Source of the DNA: an uncultured Microbacterium sp.
GTDB taxonomy: Bacteria > Actinomycetota > Actinomycetes > Actinomycetales > Microbacteriaceae
NCBI GenBank assembly: GCA_913774665.1
Contig: CAJYHN010000013.1
Coordinates: forward strand, 310,001 to 374,000
DNA: 64,000 bases
Direction: 5' to 3'
Of this stretch, positions 1 to 9,053 are shown one piece after another. The notes below the pieces were generated by a model. It saw nothing but the letters and a program-made list of their open reading frames with translations, did not search any database and was not told where the DNA came from. The number at the start of each line of letters is the position of its first letter. Within the stretch, counting starts at the first letter, position 1. The position numbers and the translations under genes are program-made.

Positions 1-741
1 GATGACGTAGCCCGCATGACGCGCCGACTCGATCATCGCGGCGTCGACCGAGGTGATGCCCTCGCGGTGCACCGCGTCGAGCGGAACCGTCGTGTGGAAG
101 GCGAGGCTCGCGAGGATCGCGGCCTTCTGCGCGGCGTCGTAGCCCTCGACGTCGGCGGTCGGGTCGGCCTCGGCGTAGCCGAGGGCCTGCGCCTGGGCGA
201 GCACGTCGCCGAAGTCCGCGCCCTCGGTGTCCATGCGGTCGAGGATGTAGTTCGTCGTGCCGTTGACGATGCCCATGATGCGCACCACGCGGTCACCGGC
301 GAGCGAGTCGCGCAGCGGCCGGATGATCGGGATCGCACCGGCGGCGGCGGCCTCGTAGTACACCTCGGCGCCCACCTGGTCGGCGGCCTCGAAGACCTCG
401 GAGCCGTGCGTGGCCAGCAGCGCCTTGTTGGCCGTGACGACGTCGGCACCCGAGGCGATCGCGTGCAGCACCTGCGTGCGAGCGGGCTCGATACCGCCCA
501 TGAGCTCGATGACGATGTCGCTGCCGACGATCAGGGTGTCGGCGTCGGTGGTGAACAGCTCGCGCGGCAGGTCGACGTCGCGCCTGGCGTCGAGGTCGCG
601 CACCGCGATGCCTGCGAGTTCGAGCTTCGCGCCCGCGCGGTCGGCGAGCTCGTCGCCGTGCTTGAGCAGCAGGTCGGCGACCTGCGAGCCGACGGCGCCG
701 GCGCCGAGGAGCGCCACGCGGAGCGTGCGGTAGTCGGTCAT
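1..741 (-). CDS. hom: Homoserine dehydrogenase, C-terminus cut by window edge
   Basis: The protein reduces aspartate semialdehyde to homoserine in the cytoplasm, on the threonine/methionine branch of aspartate-family synthesis. The first 247 residues are visible. An N-terminal Rossmann motif (LLGAGAVGSQVADLL) binds NAD(P). Family motifs VTANKALLATHG and GIVNGTTNYILDRM mark the catalytic domain, followed by ADPTADVEGYDAAQKAAILA. The ATG at 741 overlaps the lysA stop (ATGA), so the gene is translationally coupled behind lysA. The remaining catalytic part and any ACT domain lie outside the window. Confidence 0.95.
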   Translation of the reverse strand, partial: MTDYRTLRVALLGAGAVGSQVADLLLKHGDELADRAGAKLELAGIAVRDLDARRDVDLPRELFTTDADTLIVGSDIVIELMGGIEPARTQVLHAIASGADVVTANKALLATHGSEVFEAADQVGAEVYYEAAAAGAIPIIRPLRDSLAGDRVVRIMGIVNGTTNYILDRMDTEGADFGDVLAQAQALGYAEADPTADVEGYDAAQKAAILASLAFHTTVPLDAVHREGITSVDAAMIESARHAGYVI

Positions 742-2168
742 TCGGTGTCTCCGTGGGGTGTAGCGGAAGGAGCGGATGCCGGGATCCCGGCGTCGCGCGC
801 GAGGAGGTCGTGGACACTCTCGCCGCGGACGATCACGCGAGCCCGACCGTCGCGCACGGCGACGACCGGGGGGCGCGGGGTGTAGTTGTAGTTGCTCGCG
901 AGCGAGAAGCAGTAGGCACCGGTGGCGGGAACGGCCAGCAGGTCACCGGGGGTGACGTCGGCGGGGAGGTATTCGGCATCCACCACGATGTCTCCCGACT
1001 CGCAGTGACGGCCGACGACGCGCGAGAGGGCCGGGGCCGCGGAGCTCGTCCGCGAGACCAGCCGCGCCGAGAAGTCGGCGCCGTAGAGGGCGGGCCGGGC
1101 GTTGTCGCTCATGCCGCCGTCGACACTGATGTAGGTGCGGTCGAGGTCTTCGCCGGCCGTCACGGTCTTGACCGTGCCGACCTCGTACACGGTGACGCCG
1201 GCCTGACCGACGATGACGCGACCGGGCTCGGTGGCGACGTCGGGCATCGGGATGCCGCGCACCGCGCACTCGTCGGCGATGGCGTCGACGATGCCGTCGG
1301 CGATCTCCTCGATGGGCTTCGGGTCGTCGACCGACGTGTAGGAGATGCCGAAACCGCCGCCGACGTTGAGCAGGGGGATCTCTCCCCCGGCCAGCAGGTC
1401 GGCGTGCAGGTCGACCAGGCGCGCGGCCGACTCGCGGAAGCCCGAGGAGTCGAAGATCTGCGAGCCGATGTGCGCGTGCAGGCCGACGAAGCGCAGGCTC
1501 GACAGCTCGCGGATGCGCGCCACGGCCTCGGCCGCCCCCTCGAGTGAGAAGCCGAACTTCTGGTCTTCGTGGGCGGTGGCGAGGAACGCGTGGGTCTCGG
1601 CGTGCACACCGGTGCGCACGCGCACGAGGACCGACTGCACGGCGCCCCGGCGCTCGGCGATGGCGGCGAGCCGTTCGATCTCGATCGGACTGTCGACGAC
1701 GACCGAGCCGATGCCCACCTCGACGGCGCGCTCGAGCTCGGAGACGCTCTTGTTGTTGCCGTGGAAGCCCAGGCGCGCGGGGTCGGCGCCGGCGGCGAGC
1801 GCGACCTCGAGCTCGCCACGCGTGCAGACGTCGACGGCGAGTCCTTCGTCGACGACCCAGCGCACGACCTCGGTCGACAGCAACGCCTTGCCGGCGTAAT
1901 AGACGCGGGCCCGGATGCCATGGCGGGCGGCGGCGGCGTCGAAGGCGGAACGCGCGCGACGGGCGTGGCCGCGCACCTCGTCTTCGTCGAGGACGTATAG
2001 GGGCGTCCCGAAGCGGTCGCGGAGGTCGAAGACCGACACCCCGCCGATCTCGACGGAGCCGTCGTCGACGCGGCGAGCGGAGGCGGGCCAGACGGTGGCG
2101 ACGAGCTCGTTCGCTTCGGCCGGGGCGGTGAGCCAGGCGGGCACGAGCGCGGAGTGCGAGGCGGACAC
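738..2168 (-). CDS. lysA: Diaminopimelate decarboxylase
   Basis: This PLP enzyme decarboxylates meso-diaminopimelate to L-lysine, the last step of lysine synthesis. The 476-residue protein has the PLP lysine in RVYYAGKALLS (about residue 94), the phosphate-binding glycine run NVGGGFGISY, the TEPGR motif and the active-site CESGD segment near residue 385. The start is GTG (VSASHSALVPAW). About 40 residues precede the conserved fold, so a shorter start is possible. It overlaps hom by 4 bp. In many actinobacteria argS directly precedes lysA; here about 2.3 kb holding two other genes separates them. Confidence 0.95.
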   Translation of the reverse strand: MSASHSALVPAWLTAPAEANELVATVWPASARRVDDGSVEIGGVSVFDLRDRFGTPLYVLDEDEVRGHARRARSAFDAAAARHGIRARVYYAGKALLSTEVVRWVVDEGLAVDVCTRGELEVALAAGADPARLGFHGNNKSVSELERAVEVGIGSVVVDSPIEIERLAAIAERRGAVQSVLVRVRTGVHAETHAFLATAHEDQKFGFSLEGAAEAVARIRELSSLRFVGLHAHIGSQIFDSSGFRESAARLVDLHADLLAGGEIPLLNVGGGFGISYTSVDDPKPIEEIADGIVDAIADECAVRGIPMPDVATEPGRVIVGQAGVTVYEVGTVKTVTAGEDLDRTYISVDGGMSDNARPALYGADFSARLVSRTSSAAPALSRVVGRHCESGDIVVDAEYLPADVTPGDLLAVPATGAYCFSLASNYNYTPRPPVVAVRDGRARVIVRGESVHDLLARDAGIPASAPSATPHGDTE

Positions 2169-2568
2169 AGGGGGACCAATCGGGTTTTGCGGCGACGCGA
2201 CGGCCGCGGATCACGGCTCCCACCCGCGCGGAGAGTCACGCGGCGGGCAGTCCTTGCAGTCTAGGGCACGTCGTATGCCGCACCTTTCCCACGCCGGAGC
2301 GGCGGTCACACCAGGAAACGCCCACCGCGGATCTCGAGGGTCTGCCCGAAAGGGAATCGAGCGGGCGGGCCGCAGCATACGAGCGTGGGGGCACGACGCG
2401 TGCCGCGCGCCACGATCGCGCGCCGGGCGAAGAGCGGGCCCCGTGTGACGGCCGCCGACGGTGAGCAGGTGAGGTTCGTCGATCGATCGGGTGAGTCTGC
2501 GGACGAGCACTCGGCCTGCCCCGGGGCCACCGCGCGCGCGGGCCCGTCGCGGGCTTTACGGTGGGCCG
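2169..2568. other. 400-bp intergenic region, divergent promoters expected
   Basis: This gap lies between the lysA start (minus) and the HprK/PqqD-like gene (plus), so it must hold both promoters. A TANNNT-type -10 (TAGACT) can be read on the minus strand near 2255, but no good -35 sits 16-18 bp upstream. I see no convincing small gene, tRNA or hairpin. Long open frames here are a by-product of GC content. Confidence 0.5.
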
Positions 2569-3693
2569 GTGCTCCCCTCCCCCGCAGACCACGTCCTCGT
2601 CGTCGACGCCATCGGTGTGCGCGTGGGGATCGACGTCTCGGCTCTCAGCCCGGCTTCGCGTGCGGCGGTGGCCGCGGCTTGGAACGACGCCCGCTCGAGC
2701 GCGGGGTCGCTCACGGACACCACTGTCGTCGCCTGCGGCACCGTGGATCGCGGGCAGATGCTCTCCGACCTCTCCGGCGCCGTCACCCAGGCGGCGATCT
2801 CGGCGCGGCGCGGCGTCCTGCTCATGCTCCACGCGGCGGGGCTCGCGGCCCCCGACGGGCGCGTGACCGTCCTCGTCGGTCCCTCCGGCGCGGGCAAGAC
2901 GACCGCGACCCGCACTCTCGCCCGCCGTCGTGGCTACGTCACCGACGAAACGGTCGGCGTCGACGCCGACGGCACCGTGTTCGCGTATCGCAAGCCGCTG
3001 TCGGTGATCACCGAGGGCCACCGCTTCAAGGTGCAGCTCTCCCCCTCGGAGCTGGGCCTCGCACCGCTCCCGGAGGCCCCGCTCCGCGTCGGCCGCTTCG
3101 TGCTGCTCGATCGTCGCCCCGCCCCCGCCCCGGCACGACTCGTGCCCGTCGACGAGACCGAGGCGCTCACCGCTCTCGCCCCGCACTGCAGCGCCCTCGC
3201 GGTCCTGCCCGGGCCCCTCCGCCTGTTGGCGCGACTGCTCGCCGCGACCGGCGGCGCCGTGCGCGCGGAGTACTCCGAGGCCCGCGATCTCGCGGACCTG
3301 TGGGACGAGATGGATGCCGATGAGCCCGCGCTCCCCGCCGTAGAGGCGCTCGAGGGGGTCCCGGCCCCCGAGCGCCCGTCGACCCGAGACGCGCTCTCGA
3401 TCCCGGGGGAAGGCGGGGCGCCGAGGCCGCGGTACCGCCGCGCCGACGCCGCCGACTGGTTGCCCCTGGCCGACGACCGTCTCGCCGTGCTCACCGCCGC
3501 GCCCGACGGAGGCGGAACGCTGCGCGTCCTCGCTGGACTGGCGCCGCTGCTCTGGCACTGCGCCCCGGGCGCCGCGCGCGACGACCTCGTGCGCGCGATC
3601 GTCGACGAGATCGGCGACCCCTCCGCGGAGGCCGGGGTCAGCGGCATCCTGGACGAACTCGTCGAGGCGGGACTGCTCGAACTCTCGCGCTGA
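2569..3693 (+). CDS. HprK-like P-loop protein with PqqD-like C-terminus
   Basis: The 374-residue protein has a Walker A motif GPSGAGKTTATR at about residues 104-115, preceded by LHAAGLAAPDGRVTVLVG. The layout resembles the HPr-kinase C-terminal fold, where a nucleotide-binding loop follows an LHA-type strand. The last 80 residues (VLAGLAPLLWHC ... GILDELVEAGLLEL) look like a PqqD-type winged helix, a fold used to bind peptide substrates in RiPP pathways. GTG at 2569 was chosen because it starts just before the conserved VLVVDAIGVRVGIDV segment; the upstream extension is low-complexity. No precursor peptide or radical-SAM gene is adjacent. The substrate is unknown, and the kinase-like role is inference. 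Confidence 0.75.
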   Translation: MLPSPADHVLVVDAIGVRVGIDVSALSPASRAAVAAAWNDARSSAGSLTDTTVVACGTVDRGQMLSDLSGAVTQAAISARRGVLLMLHAAGLAAPDGRVTVLVGPSGAGKTTATRTLARRRGYVTDETVGVDADGTVFAYRKPLSVITEGHRFKVQLSPSELGLAPLPEAPLRVGRFVLLDRRPAPAPARLVPVDETEALTALAPHCSALAVLPGPLRLLARLLAATGGAVRAEYSEARDLADLWDEMDADEPALPAVEALEGVPAPERPSTRDALSIPGEGGAPRPRYRRADAADWLPLADDRLAVLTAAPDGGGTLRVLAGLAPLLWHCAPGAARDDLVRAIVDEIGDPSAEAGVSGILDELVEAGLLELSR

Positions 3694-3698
3694 GCGGC

Positions 3699-4469
3699 TC
3701 AGCCGCAGGTGCCGTCGCTCTGCAGCGCCGGATCGTTCAGGATGCCGCCGGCGACATCGAACGTCGCGACGAGGTCCTGGCCCTGCACGGTGGCCGAGGC
3801 CAGGGTCAGCCCCTTCGGCAGTCGGTCGGCGATGCACAGGCTCCGCTCCGCGAGGAGGGAATCGGCGATGCCGCCGAACTGGCCGCGCAGGGTGTCGGCG
3901 TCGATCGCGTTGCCGCCCACCTGGAACGACGACGGTGTCAGCGTCAGGTCGCCCGCCGCGGCGCCCGGGGTCACTCCGACGCCGACGGGGATCGCGATGC
4001 CGAAAAGCGAGAGCGAGGTGTCGAGCTTCATGTCGGGGGCGGCCAGGGTGATCGTGCTCGCCGGGAAGTCGGGGACCTCGGCCAACAGGGCCTTCAGCTG
4101 GTCCTGGTCGAGGCGGACCGACGCGACCCCGCCGTCGGCCGCCGCGCCGCCCGAGACGGGTACTCCGCGCAGGTCGACGCGGACGTCACCGGTGATGGGC
4201 CCGAGGGTCACATCGTTCGACGAGACGGCGACCTCGTCGAGGCGTCCGCCGATGAGCTGCGGCAGCACGAGACCCGTTAACGACACGTCGACGTTCTGAT
4301 CGTCGGGAAGACCGACGTTCTTCACGACCAGAGAACGGACCGTGCTCGTCACCACGGAGCGCGCGATGAACTCGGCGGCGACGGCGGCCATGGCGAGCAG
4401 CACCACGACCACCACCAGCGCCGCGATCCAGCGGCCCGTGCGGCGACGGGGAGCCGTGGCATCCGTCAT
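3699..4469 (-). CDS. LmeA-like (DUF2993) membrane-anchored phospholipid-binding protein
   Basis: The 256-residue protein has a basic N-terminus (TDATAPRRRTGR) and one membrane segment at about residues 14-38 (WIAALVVVVVLLAMAAVAAEFIA), with an extracytoplasmic domain after it. Features of the DUF2993 family are visible, including VDVSLTGLVLPQLIGGRLDEVAV and repeated short beta strands. Mycobacterial LmeA binds phospholipid and takes part in lipomannan/cell-envelope assembly. The gene sits 3 bp after argS on the same strand and is probably cotranscribed with it. The stop faces the convergent plus-strand gene with a 5-bp gap. Confidence 0.8.
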   Translation of the reverse strand: MTDATAPRRRTGRWIAALVVVVVLLAMAAVAAEFIARSVVTSTVRSLVVKNVGLPDDQNVDVSLTGLVLPQLIGGRLDEVAVSSNDVTLGPITGDVRVDLRGVPVSGGAAADGGVASVRLDQDQLKALLAEVPDFPASTITLAAPDMKLDTSLSLFGIAIPVGVGVTPGAAAGDLTLTPSSFQVGGNAIDADTLRGQFGGIADSLLAERSLCIADRLPKGLTLASATVQGQDLVATFDVAGGILNDPALQSDGTCG

Positions 4470-4472
4470 GCT

Positions 4473-6137
4473 CTACATCCGCTCCGGAGCGCTGACGCCG
4501 AGCAGGTCGAGACCGTTGCGCAGCACCTGACCGGTGGCGTCGTTGAGCCACAGGCGCGTGCGGTGCACAGGCTCGACCGGGGCGTCTCCGATCGGGGTGA
4601 CGCGGCAGTTGTCGTACCAGCGGTGATAGAGGCCCGCGAGCTCCTCGAGGTAGCGCGCGACGCGGTGCGGCTCGCGCACCTCGGCGGCGAACGCGACGAT
4701 ACGCGGGAACTCCTGCAGGGCACCCAACAGGGCCGACTCGGTCTCGTGGTCGAGCAGCTCGGGGGCGAATGCGGAGCGGTCGACACCGGAGTCGGCGGCG
4801 TTGCGGGCCACGTTGTGCGTGCGCGCGTGGGCGTACTGCACGTAGAACACCGGGTTGTCGTTCGTGCGCTTCTGCAGCACATCGAGGTCGATGTCGAGGT
4901 TCGAGTCGGCGGAACTGCGCGTCAGAGCGTAGCGAGCGGCGTCCACCCCGACGATCTCGACGAGGTCCTCGAGGGTCACGACCGTTCCGTTGCGCTTGGA
5001 CATGCGCACCGGCTGTCCGTCGCGCACGAGGTTGACCATCTGACCGATGAGCACCTGGAGGTTGACGTTCGGCTCGTCGCCGAACGCCGCGCACATGGCC
5101 ATGAGGCGCTGGACGTACCCGTGGTGGTCGGCGCCGAGCATGATGATGCAGCGGTTGAAACCGCGCTCGCGCTTGTCGAGGTAGTAGGCGAGATCGCCCG
5201 AGATGTACGCCGGGTTCCCGTCGGACTTGATGATGACGCGATCCTTGTCGTCACCGAACTCCGTGGAGCGCAACCAGGTGGCCCCGTCGGCCTCGAAGAT
5301 GTGACCGAGCTCGCGCAGCCGCGCCACGGCACGCTCGACGGCGCCGGAGTCGTGCAGATCGTTCTCGTGGAAGTAGACGTCGAAGTCGACACCGAACTCG
5401 TGCAGCGACTGCTTGATCTCGCCGAACATGAGGTTCACGCCGAGCTCGCGGAAGGCCTCCTGCTTGGCGTCCGCGTCGAGCGCGTCGATGTCGCCGTCGT
5501 AGGCCGCGACCACACGCTGGGCGATGTCGCCGATGTAGGCGCCGCCGTAGCCGTCCTCGGGAGTGGGGTCGCCCTGATGGGCGGCGACGAGGCTGCGAGC
5601 GAAGCGGTCGATCTGCGCCCCGTGGTCGTTGAAGTAGTACTCGCGCGTCACCTTCGCACCCTGCGACGACAGGATGCGGGCGAGCGAGTCGCCCGCGGCG
5701 GCCCAGCGGGTACCGCCGAGGTGGATCGGACCGGTGGGGTTGGCGCTGACGAACTCGAGGTTGATGACCTCGTCGGCGCGGCTGTCGTTCGTTCCGAACG
5801 CAGCGCCCTGCTCGACGATCGTGCGGGCCAGAGCACCGGCGGCCGCGGCGTCGAGGCGGATGTTGATGAAGCCCGGGCCGGCGACCTCGACGCTCGCGAT
5901 GCCCTCGACGGCTTCGAGGCCCGCGGCGATCTCGGCGGCGAACTCGCGAGGGTTCGCCCCGACGATCTTCGACAGCTTGAGGGCGGCGTTGGACGCCCAA
6001 TCGCCGTGGTCGCGGTTCTTGGGCCGCTCGAGCGGTAGGTCGGCGGCCGTGATCCCGGCGGACGAGCCCTCTCGTCGCGCCTCGGCGAGCGGGGCGATGA
6101 CGGCGAGCAGGGCGGCGGAGAGGGCTGCGGGATCCAT
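4473..6137 (-). CDS. argS: Arginyl-tRNA synthetase
   Basis: This class I synthetase charges tRNA-Arg in the cytoplasm. The 554-residue length fits the family. The N-terminal additional domain (about 1-110) contains the [16 protein letters not shown] motif. The catalytic signature [13 protein letters not shown] has HLGG in place of canonical HIGH, a common ArgRS variant. The KMSKS-like loop is MSKRNG in [12 protein letters not shown], and the C-terminal DALR anticodon-binding domain begins near residue 430 and ends in [10 protein letters not shown]. The ATG at 6137 starts at [13 protein letters not shown]. Its substrate tRNA-Arg(CCG) gene lies at 9311-9383. Confidence 0.97.
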   Translation of the reverse strand: MDPAALSAALLAVIAPLAEARREGSSAGITAADLPLERPKNRDHGDWASNAALKLSKIVGANPREFAAEIAAGLEAVEGIASVEVAGPGFINIRLDAAAAGALARTIVEQGAAFGTNDSRADEVINLEFVSANPTGPIHLGGTRWAAAGDSLARILSSQGAKVTREYYFNDHGAQIDRFARSLVAAHQGDPTPEDGYGGAYIGDIAQRVVAAYDGDIDALDADAKQEAFRELGVNLMFGEIKQSLHEFGVDFDVYFHENDLHDSGAVERAVARLRELGHIFEADGATWLRSTEFGDDKDRVIIKSDGNPAYISGDLAYYLDKRERGFNRCIIMLGADHHGYVQRLMAMCAAFGDEPNVNLQVLIGQMVNLVRDGQPVRMSKRNGTVVTLEDLVEIVGVDAARYALTRSSADSNLDIDLDVLQKRTNDNPVFYVQYAHARTHNVARNAADSGVDRSAFAPELLDHETESALLGALQEFPRIVAFAAEVREPHRVARYLEELAGLYHRWYDNCRVTPIGDAPVEPVHRTRLWLNDATGQVLRNGLDLLGVSAPERM

Positions 6138-6175
6138 AACCCTTCAAGTCTAGGCGCGGCGCCGGGGCGCCCGCG

Positions 6176-6979
6176 TCAGGCGATCTGGACCAGGGCCTCG
6201 TGGTCGTCGGGCTCCGTCGCGTCGACGCCCTCGAGGACGGCATCCACCCGCATCCGCTCGAGACCCACGTATCCACCGTGGTAGCTGAGGAACGCGCAAT
6301 CGGCGGCGTCGCGTCCCGTGGCGATGCGCACCAGCGATCGGCGATCGGCGAGACGTGTCGCATCCACGACGTACCAGGCCCCGTCGAGGTAGGCCTCGGC
6401 CACGGCGTGGAAGTCCATCGGCTCGAGCCCGGGGGCGAAGCAGGCGGCGTAGCGGGCGGGCATGTCCATCGCGCGCAGCAGGGCGATCACGAGGTGGGCG
6501 TAGTCGCGGCATACGCCCTGGCCCGTGGCGAGGGTCGTCACGGCGCTGTCGGTGCCGAAGCTGAGCCCGGGCGTGTAGGTGACGGTGGATGCCACGAAGC
6601 CCGACACCGCGGCCAGCAGGTCGCGCCCCGCCAGGCCCCGGAACTGGCGGCGTGCCTGGGCGAACACCTCGTCGGACTGGCAGTATCGGCTCGGACGCAG
6701 GTACCCGATGGTGTCGAGGTCACTCGTGCGGGGGCTCTGCGCGGGACCCGCGACGAGCGCGTCGTACCGCACCGAGAGGGGACCTTCCTCGGCGGTGAGG
6801 CGGTGCAGACGACTGCCGGCCTGGTCCACGAGTTCGGTCGCCGTGTACCGCCGCTCACCCTGAGCGAACGTGAGATTCTCGTCGACGACGGGCACACCGC
6901 GCGCGGCGGCGATCTGGAAGATGAGGTCGACGGAGGCCCCGAGATCGAGGTCGAGTTCAGCGGTCACGCGGCGCGGCAC
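6176..6979 (-). CDS. Transglutaminase-like cysteine protease-fold protein
   Basis: The 267-residue cytoplasmic protein has the transglutaminase-like core Cys-His-Asp triad: GVCRDYAHLVIALLRA (Cys), DFHAVAEAYLDGAWYVVDAT (His and Asp). The N-terminal half is the bacterial transglutaminase-like N-domain (about 1-130). Proteins of this type are often linked to proteolysis or amide chemistry, but the substrate here cannot be told. GTG at 6979 is chosen, with GAGG about 8 nt upstream; a GTG four codons later is an alternative. No signal peptide is seen. The gene stands alone, 38 bp upstream of argS. Confidence 0.85.
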   Translation of the reverse strand: MPRRVTAELDLDLGASVDLIFQIAAARGVPVVDENLTFAQGERRYTATELVDQAGSRLHRLTAEEGPLSVRYDALVAGPAQSPRTSDLDTIGYLRPSRYCQSDEVFAQARRQFRGLAGRDLLAAVSGFVASTVTYTPGLSFGTDSAVTTLATGQGVCRDYAHLVIALLRAMDMPARYAACFAPGLEPMDFHAVAEAYLDGAWYVVDATRLADRRSLVRIATGRDAADCAFLSYHGGYVGLERMRVDAVLEGVDATEPDDHEALVQIA

Positions 6980-7033
6980 CGGGCAATCCTCGCATGCGTT
7001 CGGACCCCCTCGGCCCGGCGGGCGCGAAGCCGA

Positions 7034-7507
7034 TCACCCGCCCTTCTTACCGGGGCCCTTGCCGTCGCCGTTGCCCGGCGCCTTGTCGTCTTTTCCGCCC
7101 GGTCCCTTGTCGTCGGAGGGGGGCTGCCCCGGCTCGTCGCCGCGGTCGTCGGTCACCGTGTCCTGAGACTGCTCGGGGCTCGGCTCCGTCGTCTGGGTCG
7201 GAGTGGAAGTGGGAGTGGGACTGGGGGCGAGAGAGGTGAGATCGGCGCGGACGGTGGCGATCCGGCTCAGGATGCCGTCGGCCTCCTCCGCCGAGACCTC
7301 GCCGGCGTCGCGGCGGGCGATGACGTCGGCTTCGAGGGCGTCGAGGCTCGCGAGGGCGGAGGCGTAGTCCCCGCTCGAGGCCTGGTCGGCCACCGTCTGC
7401 ACGTTCTGCTGCCACGCCGTGGGGGTCTCGGCGGGCGGGGTGCACCCGGCGAGCGCGAGGACCCCGGCGAGCAGAATCCCGGCGAGGGGAGCGGCGCGGC
7501 GGATCAC
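7034..7507 (-). CDS. Small lipoprotein cotranslated with Ser/Thr kinase
   Basis: The 157-residue protein starts with a lipoprotein signal (RRAAPLAGILLAGVLALAGC), lipobox LAGC at about residue 22, so the mature part is predicted to be outside the membrane. Residues 30-92 form a helical domain (alanine-rich, SSGDYASALASLDALEADV). The C-terminal 60 residues are a disordered PT/Q-rich then D/K/G-rich tail ending KGPGKKGG. The GTG start overlaps the kinase stop (GTGA), so the two are coupled. It could be a sensor or partner of the kinase; this is inferred only from context. Confidence 0.8.
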   Translation of the reverse strand: MIRRAAPLAGILLAGVLALAGCTPPAETPTAWQQNVQTVADQASSGDYASALASLDALEADVIARRDAGEVSAEEADGILSRIATVRADLTSLAPSPTPTSTPTQTTEPSPEQSQDTVTDDRGDEPGQPPSDDKGPGGKDDKAPGNGDGKGPGKKGG

Positions 7508-8658
7508 GGGGCCACCTCTCTCCAGAGATCGTCCATGTGCTGGTCGAGAGGTTGCGGCAGCGTGGGCAGAGCGGGCTCCGACGATGCTCCCGCCCCGCCG
7601 AGGGCGACGGCGGTACCGATGGCGCCCCCGGCCAGCAGGACGGCCGCGATCGCCCCGATCACGATCGTGCGCCGCGAGAGTCGGCGGGGCGTCGCCGTCC
7701 GTTCGGACCGGGCCGCCGGCTCGAGAAGACGCGTGGGGGCCGTGCCGCCGGGAAGAGCGGCGGTCGTGACCGCCGACGCCGGCCTCGACGGGAGCGGCGG
7801 GGGGACGGCGACTCCCGAGAGCGTCCTGAGCGCCACGATCAGGCCCGTGGCATCCGGTCGCTCGCTCGGCTCGATCGCGGTCATCTTCTCGAGCACCTCG
7901 CGCCAGGCGGCCGGGATCTGCGCCGGGATCTCGGGAGGCGAGACGAGTCGCGCCGCCAGGGCCTCGTGCGGCGTCCGCGACCCGAAGGGTCGCGAGCCGG
8001 TCAGCGCTTCGAGCAGCACCAGACCGAGCGCGTACACGTCGCTCGCGGGGGCCGCGGGCATCCCCCGAGCCTGTTCAGGGCTGAGGTACGCGGCCGTGCC
8101 GATCACGGTGTCGGCACGCGTCACCCGTGTCGCCCCGACCAGCGAGGCGATGCCGAAGTCGGCGAGCGTGGCCCTCGGGGTCTCGCCCGTGTGGGCGGCG
8201 GGCCGGATGAGGATGTTCGACGGCTTGACGTCGCGGTGCACGATGCCTCGCCCGTGGATGACGGCGAACGCCTCGGCGATCTCGCGACCGACGCGCGCGA
8301 CCTCGGGGCCGGGCAGCGGGCCCCGCGCGATGCGATCCGTCAGGGTGGGGCCCGAGATGAGCTCCATCGCGAGGTAGGCCGGTTGCCCGTCGAGCTTGGC
8401 GTCGAACAGCGTCACGAGCGAGGGGTGCGACAGCGAGGCGAGAAGGCGGATCTCGGATCGTACGCGGGCGACGTCGGAGGGGTCGGCGCCGTCGCCGTCG
8501 ATGATCTTGAGGGCGAGAGTGCGCTCGAGCGCGGTGTCGACCGCCTCGTACACCCGGGCGTAGCCGCCTCTGCCGAGAAGGCGCCCGAGTCGGTAGCGCC
8601 CGTCGAACAGGTCGTCGACGGCCGGATCGTAGGCGACGGTGGGAGTGGGTTCGGTCAT
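7504..8658 (-). CDS. Transmembrane Ser/Thr protein kinase (PknB-type)
   Basis: This eukaryotic-like kinase has all catalytic elements: glycine loop GRGGYARVYEA (about residues 29-39), Lys51 in LALKII, HRDVKPSN (141-148), DFG (167-169), the activation segment TVIGTAAYLSPEQARG, and SDVYALGLVLLEALTG. One membrane segment lies near residues 330-352 (TIVIGAIAAVLLAGGAIGTAVAL), leaving a short extracellular tail and no PASTA domains. The kinase faces the cytoplasm. ATG at 8658. The lipoprotein gene downstream overlaps by 4 bp. The substrate and the external signal are unknown. Confidence 0.92.
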   Translation of the reverse strand: MTEPTPTVAYDPAVDDLFDGRYRLGRLLGRGGYARVYEAVDTALERTLALKIIDGDGADPSDVARVRSEIRLLASLSHPSLVTLFDAKLDGQPAYLAMELISGPTLTDRIARGPLPGPEVARVGREIAEAFAVIHGRGIVHRDVKPSNILIRPAAHTGETPRATLADFGIASLVGATRVTRADTVIGTAAYLSPEQARGMPAAPASDVYALGLVLLEALTGSRPFGSRTPHEALAARLVSPPEIPAQIPAAWREVLEKMTAIEPSERPDATGLIVALRTLSGVAVPPPLPSRPASAVTTAALPGGTAPTRLLEPAARSERTATPRRLSRRTIVIGAIAAVLLAGGAIGTAVALGGAGASSEPALPTLPQPLDQHMDDLWREVAP

Positions 8659-8689
8659 GATGGTTCTCCGGGGCTCGACCCCGCGGGAC

Positions 8690-8944
8690 TCAGACGAGGT
8701 CGTCGTTCGAGGAGCGTGTGGTGGAGCGGGTCACCCGCGCACCCCCTGTTGCTTCGGTGCGGGTGACCGTATCGGTTTGCCGACGGCGCATCATCAGCAC
8801 CGCCCCGATGACGAAGACCACCACGCCCGCCCCCATCATGATGTAGCCGATCGTGGTGAGGTCGACGAACTCATTGGGAAGATCGACCGCGAAGGCGAGG
8901 ATGGCGCCGATGACGAACAGCGCGATGCCGGCTCCGATACTCAT
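8690..8944 (-). CDS. Small two-helix membrane protein (DUF6458-like)
   Basis: The 84-residue protein has two membrane helices, SIGAGIALFVIGAILAFAV (about 2-20) and IGYIMMGAGVVVFVIGAVLMM (about 32-52), followed by an RRR stop-transfer and a polar Thr/Arg-rich cytoplasmic tail. The pattern matches the small actinobacterial family I know as DUF6458. The ATG at 8944 is supported by a strong AAAGGGG site 8 nt upstream, so longer readings are rejected. It sits upstream of the kinase and is divergent from the gene at 9054. Function unknown. Confidence 0.85.
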   Translation of the reverse strand: MSIGAGIALFVIGAILAFAVDLPNEFVDLTTIGYIMMGAGVVVFVIGAVLMMRRRQTDTVTRTEATGGARVTRSTTRSSNDDLV

Positions 8945-9001
8945 GGCTGACCCCTTTCGAACGTGATCCCACCTTCTCAGCACCTCCGGAAACCGCGAGT
9001 G

Positions 9002-9024
9002 GTCTTGACAACGTCTGTCAAGAC
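9002..9024. promoter_or_regulatory. 23-bp perfect inverted repeat, candidate operator
   Basis: The half-sites GTCTTGACA and TGTCAAGAC are separated by 5 nt, giving a perfect 9-bp dyad between two divergent small genes (starts at 8944 and 9054). Each arm contains TTGACA, so it could also supply -35 boxes in both directions, though I found no good -10 at 16-18 bp. It recalls, but does not match, the HspR element CTTGAGT-N7-ACTCAAG. Confidence 0.5.
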
Positions 9025-9053
9025 GGCGGCGCCGGATGCCGCGAGGGTGTCCC

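Noticed and set aside
2250-2290. lysA promoter with TAGACT as -10
   Set aside because: No -35-like hexamer at 16-18 bp; support is too weak to list.
2236-3837. Long minus-strand open frame of 533 codons opposite the HprK/PqqD-like gene
   Set aside because: Its protein is Arg/Gly/His-rich with no motif and is complementary to the real coding frame; GC-rich DNA leaves such antisense frames open.
9002-9033. Plus-strand promoter with TTGACA inside the dyad
   Set aside because: No -10-like hexamer 16-18 bp downstream; kept only as a possible operator.
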